39,583 bases of DNA from an uncultured Clostridia bacterium (GTDB taxonomy: Bacteria; Bacillota; Clostridia; Christensenellales; Borkfalkiaceae), in NCBI GenBank assembly GCA_944341075.1, contig CALVLV010000018.1, forward strand, positions 1 to 39,583, read 5' to 3'. Of the stretch, positions 1 to 9,261 are shown in pieces. The position numbers were made by a program, and so were the translations under genes. The notes beneath the pieces were generated by a model, which saw nothing but the letters and a program-made list of their open reading frames with translations, had not been told where the DNA came from and did no database searches. Position 1 is the first letter of the stretch, and every line of letters starts with the position of its first letter.

Positions 1-60
1 GAATTTGGGCGCGGCAACCTTGCGCATTTCGTTTATGACAGAATGTTTTGGTCTGGACAT
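1..60 (-). CDS. partial CDS, N-terminal 20 residues of an unknown protein
   Basis: An ATG on the reverse strand at 60 opens a frame that runs off the left edge (begins MSRPKHSVINE). A promoter-like block lies upstream on the same strand: TTGACA near 117-122 and TATAAT near 100-105, but with only about 13 bases between them, which is short. No clear Shine-Dalgarno site precedes the ATG. The fragment is too short to assign a family. Confidence 0.3.
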   Translation of the reverse strand, partial: MSRPKHSVINEMRKVAAPKF

Positions 61-179
61 GTTAAAAGGCGGAAAAAAGCAACAAATTTCGTCAATAATT
101 ATACATGAGAAAGACTTGTCAAATCGGTAAAATTTTTGCCGCAAAGTCCGCCAAAATGCTAACTTTTATATGAAAAACC

Positions 180-228
180 GCCTGATTTGCTCGCAAACGC
201 CAAAATGCCGCCATTTCAGGCTTTTTTT
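180..228. terminator. possible hairpin terminator in the leading gap
   Basis: GCCTGA at 180-185 pairs with TCAGGC at 216-221, with a smaller AAATG/CATTT hairpin inside, and seven T follow on the plus strand. No plus-strand gene precedes it in the window, so its client is unknown. Apart from this and the next hairpin, I see nothing in 61-390. Confidence 0.25.
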
Positions 229-295
229 ATCTGTATGTCAATAAAGCTATTTAAAATATGCACCGTTTTGTTGTTATTCTATTCAATGATACCGG

Positions 296-328
296 GCGGC
301 GGGCGCTTTTTGTGCGCCCGCCGCTTTG
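296..328. terminator. GC-rich hairpin, probable terminator
   Basis: GCGGCGGGCGC at 296-306 pairs perfectly with 314-324 (11 bp), with TTT following. It lies between the divergent partial gene and the esterase gene at 420. Confidence 0.45.
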
Positions 329-370
329 TCTGTTAATTATGTAATTAACTTGGTGAGTTGTGCAAAAACC

Positions 371-399
371 GCAACAAATTTTCGCCCGTCTGCTATAAT
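371..399 (+). promoter_or_regulatory. sigma-A promoter of the esterase gene
   Basis: An extended -10 (TGCTATAAT, hexamer 394-399) lies 20 bases before the ATG at 420. The -35 (GCAACA at 371-376, 17-bp spacer) is weak, which the TG extension may offset. An AAGGGGG ribosome site at 408-414 precedes the start codon. Confidence 0.45.
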
Positions 400-419
400 C
401 CCCGCACAAGGGGGTTCAT

Positions 420-1825
<1,406 letters not shown>

Positions 1826-1900
1826 GCGGCTGTTCGTGCGGCCGTCTGTAATGGCAAGGCAGGGTGCCGCCGTGTTCATCAGATATAAAATATACAAAAA

Positions 1901-1938
1901 CCGCGCGGCGGGCAAATTGCCCGCCGCGCGGTTTTTTT
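1901..1938. terminator. bidirectional intrinsic terminator
   Basis: A perfect 13-bp GC-rich stem (1901-1913 with 1919-1931) is flanked by AAAAA on the left and TTTTTTT on the right. It can serve both the collagen-like gene and the convergent gene ending at 1946. Confidence 0.85.
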
Positions 1939-1945
1939 ATATCGT

Positions 1946-3460
1946 TTAAGATTTATCTTCGCCGTCGGTGTCTTTCGGTTCGCGCGATTTGCGCTTGCCC
2001 GCGCCGCTGGAGTAGGCCAGGAATGCCACGCCCGCGATTACGAGGACTACTATAATTATTATAAGCACAACTGTGATTATGGCGTTATCTTCGCTGTAAT
2101 CTTCGGGCGGGGTGATTTCGCCGAATTCGCCGTCTTCGCCCGAAAAGTCGTATGCGGTGAGAAAGCTGGTTGCAACGTAGCCGCGGTATTCGGTGCCGTC
2201 TTCGGCGGTGTAACTGACAAGGCAGAAGTCGTTTGTAAGCGTGCCCTGCGCGCCCGCTGCCGTTATCTGGTTTTCTACCGTAAGGCGGCTGTCCATGTCA
2301 AGCTGTATTATCTGTGTGGCGGTGCACATATACGGCACGCTGTACAGCCCCGATGAATAGTTGAGCCGTGCGGAGACGAACGGTGCGGCGGTGTGCTCAA
2401 GTTCAGAGCTTGCGCCTACGCTCTTTGTTATATATGTCTTGTCGCCCATGGCGATTATGTCCGCGTTGCCCGTTGTGCACAGTAGCAGCGCCTTGCCGTC
2501 GGTTTCGGTGCGGAAGGTGCCCTCCTCACCCACTTTGAAGTACTGCCCGCTCAGGTCGGTGAGCTCAATTTCGGTTACGTACTGCGCCGCGGGAACGTTT
2601 ACTATGCGGGTGGCGGGCTGCAACTTCGCAAGCAGTTCTGCCGTGTCGCCTATAACTATGCTCTGGCTGTGCGATTCGTCTGTATATACAAACTCAAGCG
2701 GGGTGATATCAACTATTTGATCTTCGCCGCGCTCAATAAGGCACAGGCCGCCGTCCATTATTGCGTACACGCCGTCCTCGCCGAGCTGAAGGGAGGAGAA
2801 TACCCCGTCGGCGACGGTGGTGACGGAGTTGTCGGACTTGTTTAAAACGTGCAGGCTGCCTTCGTTTATATACAGGTACAGGTTTTCGGCGGTGTAGTCA
2901 ACGCTGCTGTTTGCGGGGGGCAGCGTGCCCGCCGAAGATGTGACCGTGCCGCCCGAATAGCGCTGAATGGTGTCGGTGGCCTCGTCGGTGAACAGCAGGT
3001 CGTCGCCGTCGAACTGCATGGCGGTCACGGCGCTGCCGTTGCGGTAGGCAAACACGCCCTCTGCCGTAGCATTTTCCATAATGCCGCCCTCGTATGTGTA
3101 AACAAGTTCTCCGTCGGCGCCCTCTTCGGGCGTTGCCGGGCGCGTGCCGCCCGAATAGATGTATATATACCTGCCGTCTTCGCCGCCCGCAAAGGCAAAC
3201 CTGTCGCCCTGTACGGCGTAGCAGGTTATCTGCCCTATTTCAAGCCGGGTCACAAATTCGGGGTATTCCGTCTGCCCGTCGGTAAAAATGGCGCCGCTTT
3301 CGCCTAAGCCGTATTCGAGCACCTCTTCCGAGGCGTATACGGCACAGGTATGTTCCTGTCCGTAGGGCGGGTATTCAGTTTTTTCGGCCGCAGGCATGCC
3401 GCCGCACATCGTTGCCGAAAGTACGGCCGCGCCCGCAAGGGCCGCAAGCAATGTCTTCAT
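1946..3460 (-). CDS. secreted surface protein with SH3-like region and C-terminal membrane anchor
   Basis: Start chosen at 3460 (MKTLLAALAGAAVLSAT), which opens a typical Sec signal peptide; the reading frame extends further upstream but without signal-like sequence. The 504-residue product has a long extracellular part with repeated short beta-type segments (EDGVYAIMDGGLCLIE, GDTAELLAKL), suggestive of a propeller. An SH3-like stretch follows near residues 365-440 (GLYSVPYMCTATQ ... EYRGYVATSFL). A transmembrane helix of Val/Ile/Leu near residues 455-478 precedes a basic-acidic tail. I do not recognise a named family. It shares signal-ectodomain-TM-charged-tail architecture with the genes at 4480 and 15580, so a surface-display role is inferred. 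Confidence 0.7.
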   Translation of the reverse strand: MKTLLAALAGAAVLSATMCGGMPAAEKTEYPPYGQEHTCAVYASEEVLEYGLGESGAIFTDGQTEYPEFVTRLEIGQITCYAVQGDRFAFAGGEDGRYIYIYSGGTRPATPEEGADGELVYTYEGGIMENATAEGVFAYRNGSAVTAMQFDGDDLLFTDEATDTIQRYSGGTVTSSAGTLPPANSSVDYTAENLYLYINEGSLHVLNKSDNSVTTVADGVFSSLQLGEDGVYAIMDGGLCLIERGEDQIVDITPLEFVYTDESHSQSIVIGDTAELLAKLQPATRIVNVPAAQYVTEIELTDLSGQYFKVGEEGTFRTETDGKALLLCTTGNADIIAMGDKTYITKSVGASSELEHTAAPFVSARLNYSSGLYSVPYMCTATQIIQLDMDSRLTVENQITAAGAQGTLTNDFCLVSYTAEDGTEYRGYVATSFLTAYDFSGEDGEFGEITPPEDYSEDNAIITVVLIIIIVVLVIAGVAFLAYSSGAGKRKSREPKDTDGEDKS

Positions 3461-3467
3461 ATTCAGA

Positions 3468-3496
3468 ATTATAGCACAAGGCAACGACAATGTAAA
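3468..3496 (-). promoter_or_regulatory. sigma-A promoter, predicted leaderless
   Basis: On the reverse strand TTTACA (3491-3496) and TATAAT (3468-3473) are separated by 17 bp. Only seven bases lie between the -10 and the ATG at 3460, so transcription should begin at or beside the start codon. There is no Shine-Dalgarno sequence. Confidence 0.7.
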
Positions 3497-3590
3497 GATT
3501 TTTAAAAGTTTGGTGCAAAAATAAGGTGCGCGCCTGCGCGCGAAGCCTGCCACAAAATGGCGCATTTGGACGGGTTGGCGATTTGCTTTT

Positions 3591-3696
3591 GTCATTTCGA
3601 CTAAGCGAATGTAATGAGCGCATGGAGAAATATCTGTGTTTTGCAGTTTACTTGCTTTGAGATTTCTCGACTACGCTTTGCTCCGCTCGAAATGAC
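3591..3696. repeat. MITE-like repeat with GTCATTTCGA inverted ends
   Basis: GTCATTTCGA at 3591-3600 is the exact reverse complement of TCGAAATGAC at 3687-3696. Inside are the mirror motifs GGAGAAAT and GAGATTTCTC. Related units occur at 23697-23837, 30581-30722 and, in part, 13104-13144. Confidence 0.6.
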
Positions 3697-4027
3697 ATGG
3701 GGGAGCGTTATATTTTTACTTTAATTGAGATTTCTCCGCTCCGCACACATTCGCGTGCTGTGAGCGGAGTGGCAGTGGGGGTAGCGCTCGGGCGTAAGGA
3801 GCCGCAGGCGACGGAATAGCTATTGTTCGCCGCAGGGCGCTATCTGCCGTTTCCACGCTACGCGCAGAGCTTCGGCAGAGTGTCGTCGGCTTTGCCTCCT
3901 CGCGAGCGGCAATGACAGCGGGTGAGGAAGGGGAGATGATAGGGTGCGAACAGAAAAATCACAGCATATTTTTTAAAAAATGTCTGAAAAATTTTTTAAA
4001 TATGCGTATTCTGTCATATTTAACGGG
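3697..4027. repeat. gene-free region with further repeat modules
   Basis: No credible coding frame is seen. 3729-3780 repeats the GAGATTTCTCCGCTCCGC module. 3787-3831 (around GTAAGGAGCCGCAGGCGACG) is, in reverse complement, closely similar to 12975-13022. A GGCAATGAC end near 3908-3916 resembles the MITE end. The part from 3955 is AT-rich and leads to TATAAT at 4028-4033, the likely -10 of the next gene. Confidence 0.45.
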
Positions 4028-4077
4028 TATAATCAAAATACAAAACAAACAAATGTTCGTTTTTTTGAGTGGCAGAC

Positions 4078-4461
4078 ATGAATGTGAAAAAGGTTTTAAA
4101 GTTTTATTTTACCGCAGACAGGGCGGAGCGGCTGATAGACGCGCTGATCGCGCGCAGGGCGTATGCATTTGACTTTACGCGCTGTGCCGAACGCTGCGCC
4201 GAGGAGGTGGCGTGCCTTGTGCACAAAAAGGGCGAGATGTGCCGCTTTTACAACTATGTGGACGGCGCGGCGGAAACGTTTACGGCAGAAGAGCGGGACG
4301 TGCTCAGGCGCTATGCGCTTTTGCGCGGTAGGCGGCCCGTCGGGGAGGAGGGCAGGGAGATGCACAGGCTGGCCGTTGCGTTTGCGCGCAGAATACGCGG
4401 CTGCGGAGAGCACTTTGCCGAGGGCATTGCCGCCGCAATGGAGTTTTCGTTTATACTGTAA
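4078..4461 (+). CDS. hypothetical basic cysteine-containing protein
   Basis: A 127-residue protein. I prefer ATG 4078 (MNVKKVLKFYF) over GTG 4069 because the latter follows a T-run without any ribosome site; GAGTGG at 4067-4072 is a weak site for the ATG. The product is mostly helical and rich in Arg, Ala and Glu. It has cysteines in FTRCAERCAEEVACLVHKKGE, a C-x3-C-x4-C arrangement, and GCGEHFAEG near the end. No signal peptide or membrane segment is visible and no family is recognised. Coding bias is like its neighbours. It converges on the next gene, with a short terminator between. Confidence 0.6.
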   Translation: MNVKKVLKFYFTADRAERLIDALIARRAYAFDFTRCAERCAEEVACLVHKKGEMCRFYNYVDGAAETFTAEERDVLRRYALLRGRRPVGEEGREMHRLAVAFARRIRGCGEHFAEGIAAAMEFSFIL

Positions 4462-4463
4462 TG

Positions 4464-4480
4464 CCGCCTGCGGCGGTTTT
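4464..4480 (+). terminator. short intrinsic terminator
   Basis: CCGCC at 4464-4468 pairs with GGCGG at 4472-4476 around a 3-base loop and is followed by TTTT. It lies three bases after the stop of the 4078 gene. Confidence 0.5.
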
Positions 4481-5148
4481 CAGCGGCGCTTTTTGGACTT
4501 TTTGCCCGAAAGGAAGAGCAGCGCCGCCGCAAGCACCACAAGCAGCGCTATTGCAACAAAGGCGACTATTGCGCCCCCGTCGGGCGCGGGGCTTTGCTGC
4601 GGCTGCTCTTCCTGCGGTTTTTGTTCCTCTATTATGGGGTAATCTTCAATTGCCCCCGCAATATAGCCGAACGAATCTTCGCACAGCACATACGAATAGC
4701 CTGCTCCGCCGCTGTAAAACGTGCCGTAAAACGCCGCGCTTAGCGTTATGTCGTCTATCACGGGCAGGTTGCCGGGCGGCGTTTCCTGCGAAAAGGTTAT
4801 GCTTACCGTCTTGTTCAGCCACACCACCTCGGGCGTGCCGTCCAGCGGAAGGAACTGGCTCTTTTTAACGTAGCCGCGCACGGCGCGGAAATCGCCGGTA
4901 TCTTCGGCATATGTGGCCGCGTACCAGTCGCCGTCTTCCCCCGTTATCTCCACGCAATATGTATATGGCACGGCGAACAGCGCCGCAGAATTCTGCGGTG
5001 AGGAGTAAAAGTAACATTCGCGCGTGGTGGCGCGGGCATAGCGGGCGCCAGCTTCGGCGCGGGCGTATTCGGTTGTGAATATGGCAGAAGTAAAGGCGGT
5101 GCACACAAAAATTACAGCCGCCGCCGCTGCCGCCGCAAAGTATTTCAT
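4480..5148 (-). CDS. SH3-like surface protein with C-terminal membrane anchor
   Basis: The 222-residue protein starts with an Ala-rich Sec signal peptide (MKYFAAAAAAAVIFVCTAF). An SH3-like segment follows (CYFYSSPQNSAALFAVPYT ... VRGYVKKSQFLPL, about 47-100), then a second beta-rich segment with GYSYVLCEDSFGYIAGAI, a Pro/Glu/Gln-rich linker, a membrane helix near 190-212, and the tail SGKKSKKRR. SH3b domains often bind cell-wall peptides, which suits a wall-associated anchored protein, but no ligand can be named. It resembles a shorter version of the product at 1946. TATACT lies ten bases before the ATG, so the leader is very short. Confidence 0.7.
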   Translation of the reverse strand: MKYFAAAAAAAVIFVCTAFTSAIFTTEYARAEAGARYARATTRECYFYSSPQNSAALFAVPYTYCVEITGEDGDWYAATYAEDTGDFRAVRGYVKKSQFLPLDGTPEVVWLNKTVSITFSQETPPGNLPVIDDITLSAAFYGTFYSGGAGYSYVLCEDSFGYIAGAIEDYPIIEEQKPQEEQPQQSPAPDGGAIVAFVAIALLVVLAAALLFLSGKKSKKRR

Positions 5149-5185
5149 ATCACATTAAAGTATACAGTGCATTGCCCCGCGAATA

Positions 5186-5216
5186 TTGCGGAAATAACGC
5201 TTTGTTTGCGGAAATA
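5186..5216. repeat. two direct repeats of TTGCGGAAATA, 20 bp apart
   Basis: The 11-mer occurs at 5186-5196 and 5206-5216, a period of 20 bp or about two helical turns. They lie between the divergent surface-protein gene and the phage cassette, where an operator would sit. No protein can be assigned. Confidence 0.4.
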
Positions 5217-5230
5217 TGGAAGGTAGGTAT

Positions 5231-6664
5231 ATGAAGGAAGAAATTCTTAACGCGCTTGCGGAGGTAGACCGCGAGCTTGAAAGGCGGCGGGCGGATAACA
5301 AGCTGGCAAAGTACAACGCCGGCCGCAAAAAACACAAAAAGCAGCTGGCCTTTCACAAGTGCAAAAAGCGCAACAGGTGGGTGTTCGGCGGCAACCGTTC
5401 GGGCAAGACGGAGTGCGGCGCCGTGGAAACTATCTGGATGGCGCGCGGCATACACCCCTACCGCAAAAACAGAAAGGACGTGTTCGGGTGGGTGGTGTCG
5501 CTTTCGCAGCAAGTCCAGCGCGACGTGGCGCAGGGCAAGATACTAAGTTACCTGCCCAAGAGCTGGATAGCCGACATAGTTATGCTTTCGGGCAGAAAGG
5601 ACAGCCCCGCCTCGGGCGTGATAGACCAGATTAAAATTAAAAACGTGTTCGGCGGCATTTCCACCATAGGCTTTAAAAGCTGCGACCAGGGCAGGGAAAA
5701 GTTCCAGGGCGCCTCTTTAGACTTTGTGTGGTTCGACGAAGAGCCGCCGCGCGATATATACGAGGAGTGCCTGATGAGGGTGATGGACAGGCGGGGCGAC
5801 ATATTCGGCACCATGACGCCGCTCAAGGGGCGCACCTTTGTATACGGCGAAATTTACTTGAACCGCAAAAACAACGGCGAGGTGTGGTACGAGTTCATGA
5901 ACTGGGAGGACAACCCCTTCCTTTCAAAGAGCGAAATAAAGCTTCTGGAGGGCGCGCTCGACGGCCCCGCGCTGGACAGCAGAAAGTACGGCAGATTTTC
6001 TGAAGGGTACGGCCTTGTATACCCCGAATTCGACGAGAGCGTGCACGTCATAGACCCGTTCCCCGTTCCGCCCGAGTGGCAGGAGTGCATATCAATAGAC
6101 CCCGGGCTGAACAACCCGCTGGCCGCGCACTGGTACTGCGTGGACTGGGACGGAAACGTGTACGTGGTGGCGGAGCACTACGAGCAGGGCAAAGACATAG
6201 ACTACCACGCCGCCGCCATACGCGAAATAAGCCGCAAGCTGGGCTGGAAGCGCCGCCCCGACGGCAGGCTGTATGCGCTTATAGACAGCGCCGCCAACCA
6301 GCGAACGCTGGCGGCGGAGAGGTCGGTTTCCGAACTGTTTTACGAGCGCGGCATAGCCGTGAATACCTGCGTGGACAAGGACGTGTTTTCAGGCATATCG
6401 CGCGTGAAGGGCTACCTTGCCCGCGGCAACGGGCTGCCCGATATATACATCTTTAAAAACTGCGTGAACATGATAGCCGAGTTCAAAAGCTACAGCTGGG
6501 GCAGCGGCGACAGGCCGATAAAGCGCTGCGATCATGCCATGGATGCCCTCAGATATTTCATATCGTCCCGCCCGCGCCCCGCGGAGCGGGAGGAGCGGCC
6601 CTCTGCGCTGGCGGCGGACAAGGCGCGCAGAATAAGGAGGTTGAATAAAAAAATTGAACGATGA
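5231..6664 (+). CDS. phage terminase large subunit
   Basis: Start at ATG 5231, preceded by GGAAGG (5218-5223) at a 7-base spacing; an ATG at 5216 would overlap that site. The 477-residue protein has Walker A GGNRSGKT at 53-60, Walker B DFVWFDEE (Asp169, Glu170), and an RNase H-type nuclease with acidic residues in SIDPGLNNP (Asp290), LIDSAANQ (Asp352) and HAMDALRYF (Asp438). All expected catalytic residues are present, so packaging ATPase and DNA cleavage look intact. No small terminase is recognised beside it. It opens the head cassette and its end overlaps the next gene by 11 bases. Confidence 0.93.
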   Translation: MKEEILNALAEVDRELERRRADNKLAKYNAGRKKHKKQLAFHKCKKRNRWVFGGNRSGKTECGAVETIWMARGIHPYRKNRKDVFGWVVSLSQQVQRDVAQGKILSYLPKSWIADIVMLSGRKDSPASGVIDQIKIKNVFGGISTIGFKSCDQGREKFQGASLDFVWFDEEPPRDIYEECLMRVMDRRGDIFGTMTPLKGRTFVYGEIYLNRKNNGEVWYEFMNWEDNPFLSKSEIKLLEGALDGPALDSRKYGRFSEGYGLVYPEFDESVHVIDPFPVPPEWQECISIDPGLNNPLAAHWYCVDWDGNVYVVAEHYEQGKDIDYHAAAIREISRKLGWKRRPDGRLYALIDSAANQRTLAAERSVSELFYERGIAVNTCVDKDVFSGISRVKGYLARGNGLPDIYIFKNCVNMIAEFKSYSWGSGDRPIKRCDHAMDALRYFISSRPRPAEREERPSALAADKARRIRRLNKKIER

Positions 6665-6920
6665 AGGCGTAAAAAAGGCGCTGGTGAAGTGTGCGGTGGG
6701 CTTTGACACCAGCGAGATAGTTGAAGAGTACACCGTGGACGAGGGCGAACTTAAGCTTGTAAAGCGCAAAGTCACCCGCCGCGACGTCCCGCCCGACATA
6801 AAGGCGGTAAAGATGCTTTTAGACGGCGAGGGCAACGTTGGCGGCATGAGCGACGAAGAGCTTGAGGAGCGCAGGAAAAAACTTATTGAAATGCTCAGGG
6901 AGGGAGATAGTGAAAACTGA
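6654..6920 (+). CDS. small acidic phage cassette protein
   Basis: An 88-residue product. TTG 6654 is the only usable start after an in-frame stop at 6642; a perfect AAGGAGG lies at 6634-6640, 13 bases upstream, which is a long spacing. It overlaps the terminase end by 11 bases and the portal start by 11, so translation is likely coupled. The sequence is charged, with DVPPDIKAVKMLLDG in the middle and a helical SDEELEERRKKLIEML end. Position between terminase and portal is compatible with a packaging accessory protein, but I recognise no family. Confidence 0.7.
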   Translation: MNDEGVKKALVKCAVGFDTSEIVEEYTVDEGELKLVKRKVTRRDVPPDIKAVKMLLDGEGNVGGMSDEELEERRKKLIEMLREGDSEN

Positions 6921-8706
6921 TTTTTCAGACGAAAGGCAGCGCGCGGAGCAAAAGCTTGCGCAGGAGGTGACGGCCGACTTCGAGGCGCGCCGCGCCGAGC
7001 GCATGAAACTTGAAAGAAAGTGGCAGCTGAACATCAACTTTATAGGCGGCAACCAGTACTGCGGCATAAACGCCGCGGGGGATATCGAGGAGGAGGAAAA
7101 AAGTTACGGCTGGCAGCCGCGGCGCGTGTTCAACCGCATTGCGCCCATGGTAGAGCTGCGCTGTGCAAAGCTTGCGCGCATACGCCCCGCTCTTTCGGTG
7201 CGCGCGGCGTCTGAAGAGGAGTGCGACAGGGCTGCCGCCGCCCTGTCTGCCGCGGTGCTTGCCTCTGCCGCCGAAAGCTGCGACCTTGAGGGCGCGCTTT
7301 CAAAGGCCACAAACTGGTCGGAATCGTGCGGCACCGCCTTTTATAAGGTGGTGTGGAACAACAGCGGCGGCGCAGTTATAGGCGGCACCGAACAGGGCGA
7401 CAGGCTGTTTGAAGGCTGCGTGCAGGTAGAGGCCGTTTCGCCGTTTGAAATATACCCCTATTCGCTTGAGGAGGAGAGCGTGGAGGCGCAGCCATCTATA
7501 GTGCAGGCGCGCGCCCTGCCCGTTCAGGACGTGGCCGCCGCATACGGCGTGCAACTTGCGGGCGACATATCGGAGGGCGCGGGCAGCCCGCAGCCCGCCG
7601 TGCGCAAGGGGTATGTTACGGTAATAGAGCGCTATTGCCGCCCCACCGCCGAATTGCCGGAAGGCAGATTTTCCGTGGTGGCGGGCGGAAGGGTACTGTT
7701 CGACGGCGCCCTGCCCTACAAAAACGGCAGGGAGGGCGAAAGGGGCTACCCCTTTATAAAGCAAGTGTGCATGCCGCTTGCGGGCAGTTTTTTCGGCGCC
7801 AGCGTGGTGGAGAGGATGATACCCGTGCAGCGCGCCTACAACGCCGTGCGCAACCGCAAGCACGAGTTTTTGAACAGGATATCCATGGGCACCGTTGCCG
7901 TGGAGGAGGGTTCGGTGGACGCCGACGACCTTGCGGAGGACGGGCTGCGCCCGGGCAAAGTGATAGTTTACCGCCAGGGCGGCAAGCCGCCCGAAATGCT
8001 TACGCTGGGCACTCTTCCCGAATGTTTTGAAAGGGAGGAGGAGACCTTGCGCGACGAGTTCGCCGCCATATCGGGCACGGGCGACATAACGCAGAACGGC
8101 GACGCCTTCTCTTCGGTGACTTCGGCAACGGGGCTGCAGCTTTTGGTGGAGCAGGACGACGCCCGCCTTAACGTGTGCTACGACAGCATAAAGCAGGCGT
8201 TAAAGTCGGTTGGCAGGCACATTTTAAGGCTGTACCGACAGTTTGCCCTTGGCGCGCGCCTTGTAAAGGCGGAGGGCGGCATGCACTGTTACTGCGGCGC
8301 GGACATCACCTGCGACGACGTGGTGCTGGAATCGGACAGCGACATAAACCTGACCCCCGCCGAGCGCAGGAACGTGGTGTACGAGCTGATAGACAAGGGG
8401 CTGCTTTCGGACGAGGACGGCAACATGAGCCGCGCCGTAAAGAACGAGGTGCTGGCATTTATCGGCTATGGCAGCTTTGCCTGCGGCAGGGACATAAAAG
8501 GCATGCACGCGGCGCGCGCCGCGCGCGAAAACGCAGAGTTTGCTGGCGGAGTGCCCGAGGTAAACGACTACGACGACCATGAAGTACATATACAGGAACA
8601 CACGGCCTATCTTCTTTCGGGCAGGTGCCCCAAGGAGGCGGAGAAAAACGTGTGCGAACATATAAAAATTCACAGACAAAAATCAAAGGAGGATGCAAAT
8701 GGATAA
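6910..8706 (+). CDS. phage portal protein (P22/podovirus-like)
   Basis: Start taken at GTG 6910, six bases after AGGGAGG (6897-6903); earlier in-frame starts lie deep inside the preceding gene. At 598 residues it fits P22-type portals, the dodecamer through which DNA enters the head. Supporting segments are the N-terminal WQLNINFIGGNQYCG, the FNRIAPMVELRCAKLARIRP stretch, YNAVRNRKHEFLNRIS (similar to the portal stem region), and a GTGDITQNGDAFSSVTSATG segment. The C-terminus is helical. It follows terminase and precedes scaffold and capsid, the usual head order. Its last eight bases overlap the scaffold gene. Confidence 0.88.
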   Translation: MKTDFSDERQRAEQKLAQEVTADFEARRAERMKLERKWQLNINFIGGNQYCGINAAGDIEEEEKSYGWQPRRVFNRIAPMVELRCAKLARIRPALSVRAASEEECDRAAAALSAAVLASAAESCDLEGALSKATNWSESCGTAFYKVVWNNSGGAVIGGTEQGDRLFEGCVQVEAVSPFEIYPYSLEEESVEAQPSIVQARALPVQDVAAAYGVQLAGDISEGAGSPQPAVRKGYVTVIERYCRPTAELPEGRFSVVAGGRVLFDGALPYKNGREGERGYPFIKQVCMPLAGSFFGASVVERMIPVQRAYNAVRNRKHEFLNRISMGTVAVEEGSVDADDLAEDGLRPGKVIVYRQGGKPPEMLTLGTLPECFEREEETLRDEFAAISGTGDITQNGDAFSSVTSATGLQLLVEQDDARLNVCYDSIKQALKSVGRHILRLYRQFALGARLVKAEGGMHCYCGADITCDDVVLESDSDINLTPAERRNVVYELIDKGLLSDEDGNMSRAVKNEVLAFIGYGSFACGRDIKGMHAARAARENAEFAGGVPEVNDYDDHEVHIQEHTAYLLSGRCPKEAEKNVCEHIKIHRQKSKEDANG

Positions 8707-9133
8707 CCTGACGCAAAACCAAGGCACGGCAAACCCCGCGGAGGCGGAAGAAAAGCAGAACGTTGCGGCAGACCTTGGTAAATTCAAAGACGTAAAGGCC
8801 CTTTTGAGCGCTTACGCCAGCCTTGAGGCCGAATTCACCCGGCGCAGTCAACGGCTGAAGGAGCTGGAGGAGCAGAGCAAGGCCGCCGGGGCTTTAACAA
8901 AGCAACCCGAAGGCGCGCCCTCTGCAGCGCATGATACGCGCAGCCTGTACGAGCTTGCCTGCGGCGACGAGGATGTGAAAAACGCCATAATCGCCGACTA
9001 TTTAAAGGCGGTGAGCGCGGGCAAAGGCGCGCCCATGGTGGCGGGCGGCATAGCCGTTCCCTCGCCTAAATCAAAGCCCGCAAGCATAAGGGAGGCGGGC
9101 AGGCTGGCAGCGCAGTTCTTCAGCGAAAGCTGA
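8699..9133 (+). CDS. phage scaffold-like capsid assembly protein
   Basis: Start at ATG 8699, six bases from AGGAGG (8687-8692); ATG 8693 abuts that site and is unlikely. The 144-residue acidic protein has a coiled-coil core (FKDVKALLSAYASLEAEFTR, QRLKELEEQSK) and a disordered Ala/Pro-rich linker, as in scaffolding proteins that template capsid assembly and are then removed. Its place directly before the capsid gene supports this. Confidence 0.72.
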   Translation: MDNLTQNQGTANPAEAEEKQNVAADLGKFKDVKALLSAYASLEAEFTRRSQRLKELEEQSKAAGALTKQPEGAPSAAHDTRSLYELACGDEDVKNAIIADYLKAVSAGKGAPMVAGGIAVPSPKSKPASIREAGRLAAQFFSES

Positions 9134-9150
9134 GGCCGCCGCTGCAATTT

Positions 9151-9246
9151 TGCCGCATGCGGCGCCCCGTTCGTTATATAAAATTTAATGCGTAAAAATG
9201 CAAATGAACGGGGCATATTGCGGCACCAATCAAAAATTTATATAAT
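9151..9246 (+). promoter_or_regulatory. capsid promoter preceded by a long hairpin
   Basis: GCCCCGTTC (9164-9172) pairs with GAACGGGGC (9206-9214), and TGCCGC (9151-9156) can pair with GCGGCA (9220-9225) outside it. TTGCGG (9218-9223) and TATAAT (9241-9246) are 17 bp apart and form a good sigma-A promoter. The AAGGAGG of the capsid gene begins three bases after the -10, so a transcript from this promoter would start inside or after that site. The promoter therefore may not act as drawn, and the hairpin may instead control the polycistronic message. Confidence 0.45.
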
Positions 9247-9261
9247 TTAAGGAGGAAAAAA

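Noticed and set aside
9218-9246. Promoter used alone to drive the capsid gene
   Set aside because: Not fully rejected but doubtful: the ribosome site follows the -10 by three bases, so a transcript from it would start inside or after that site.
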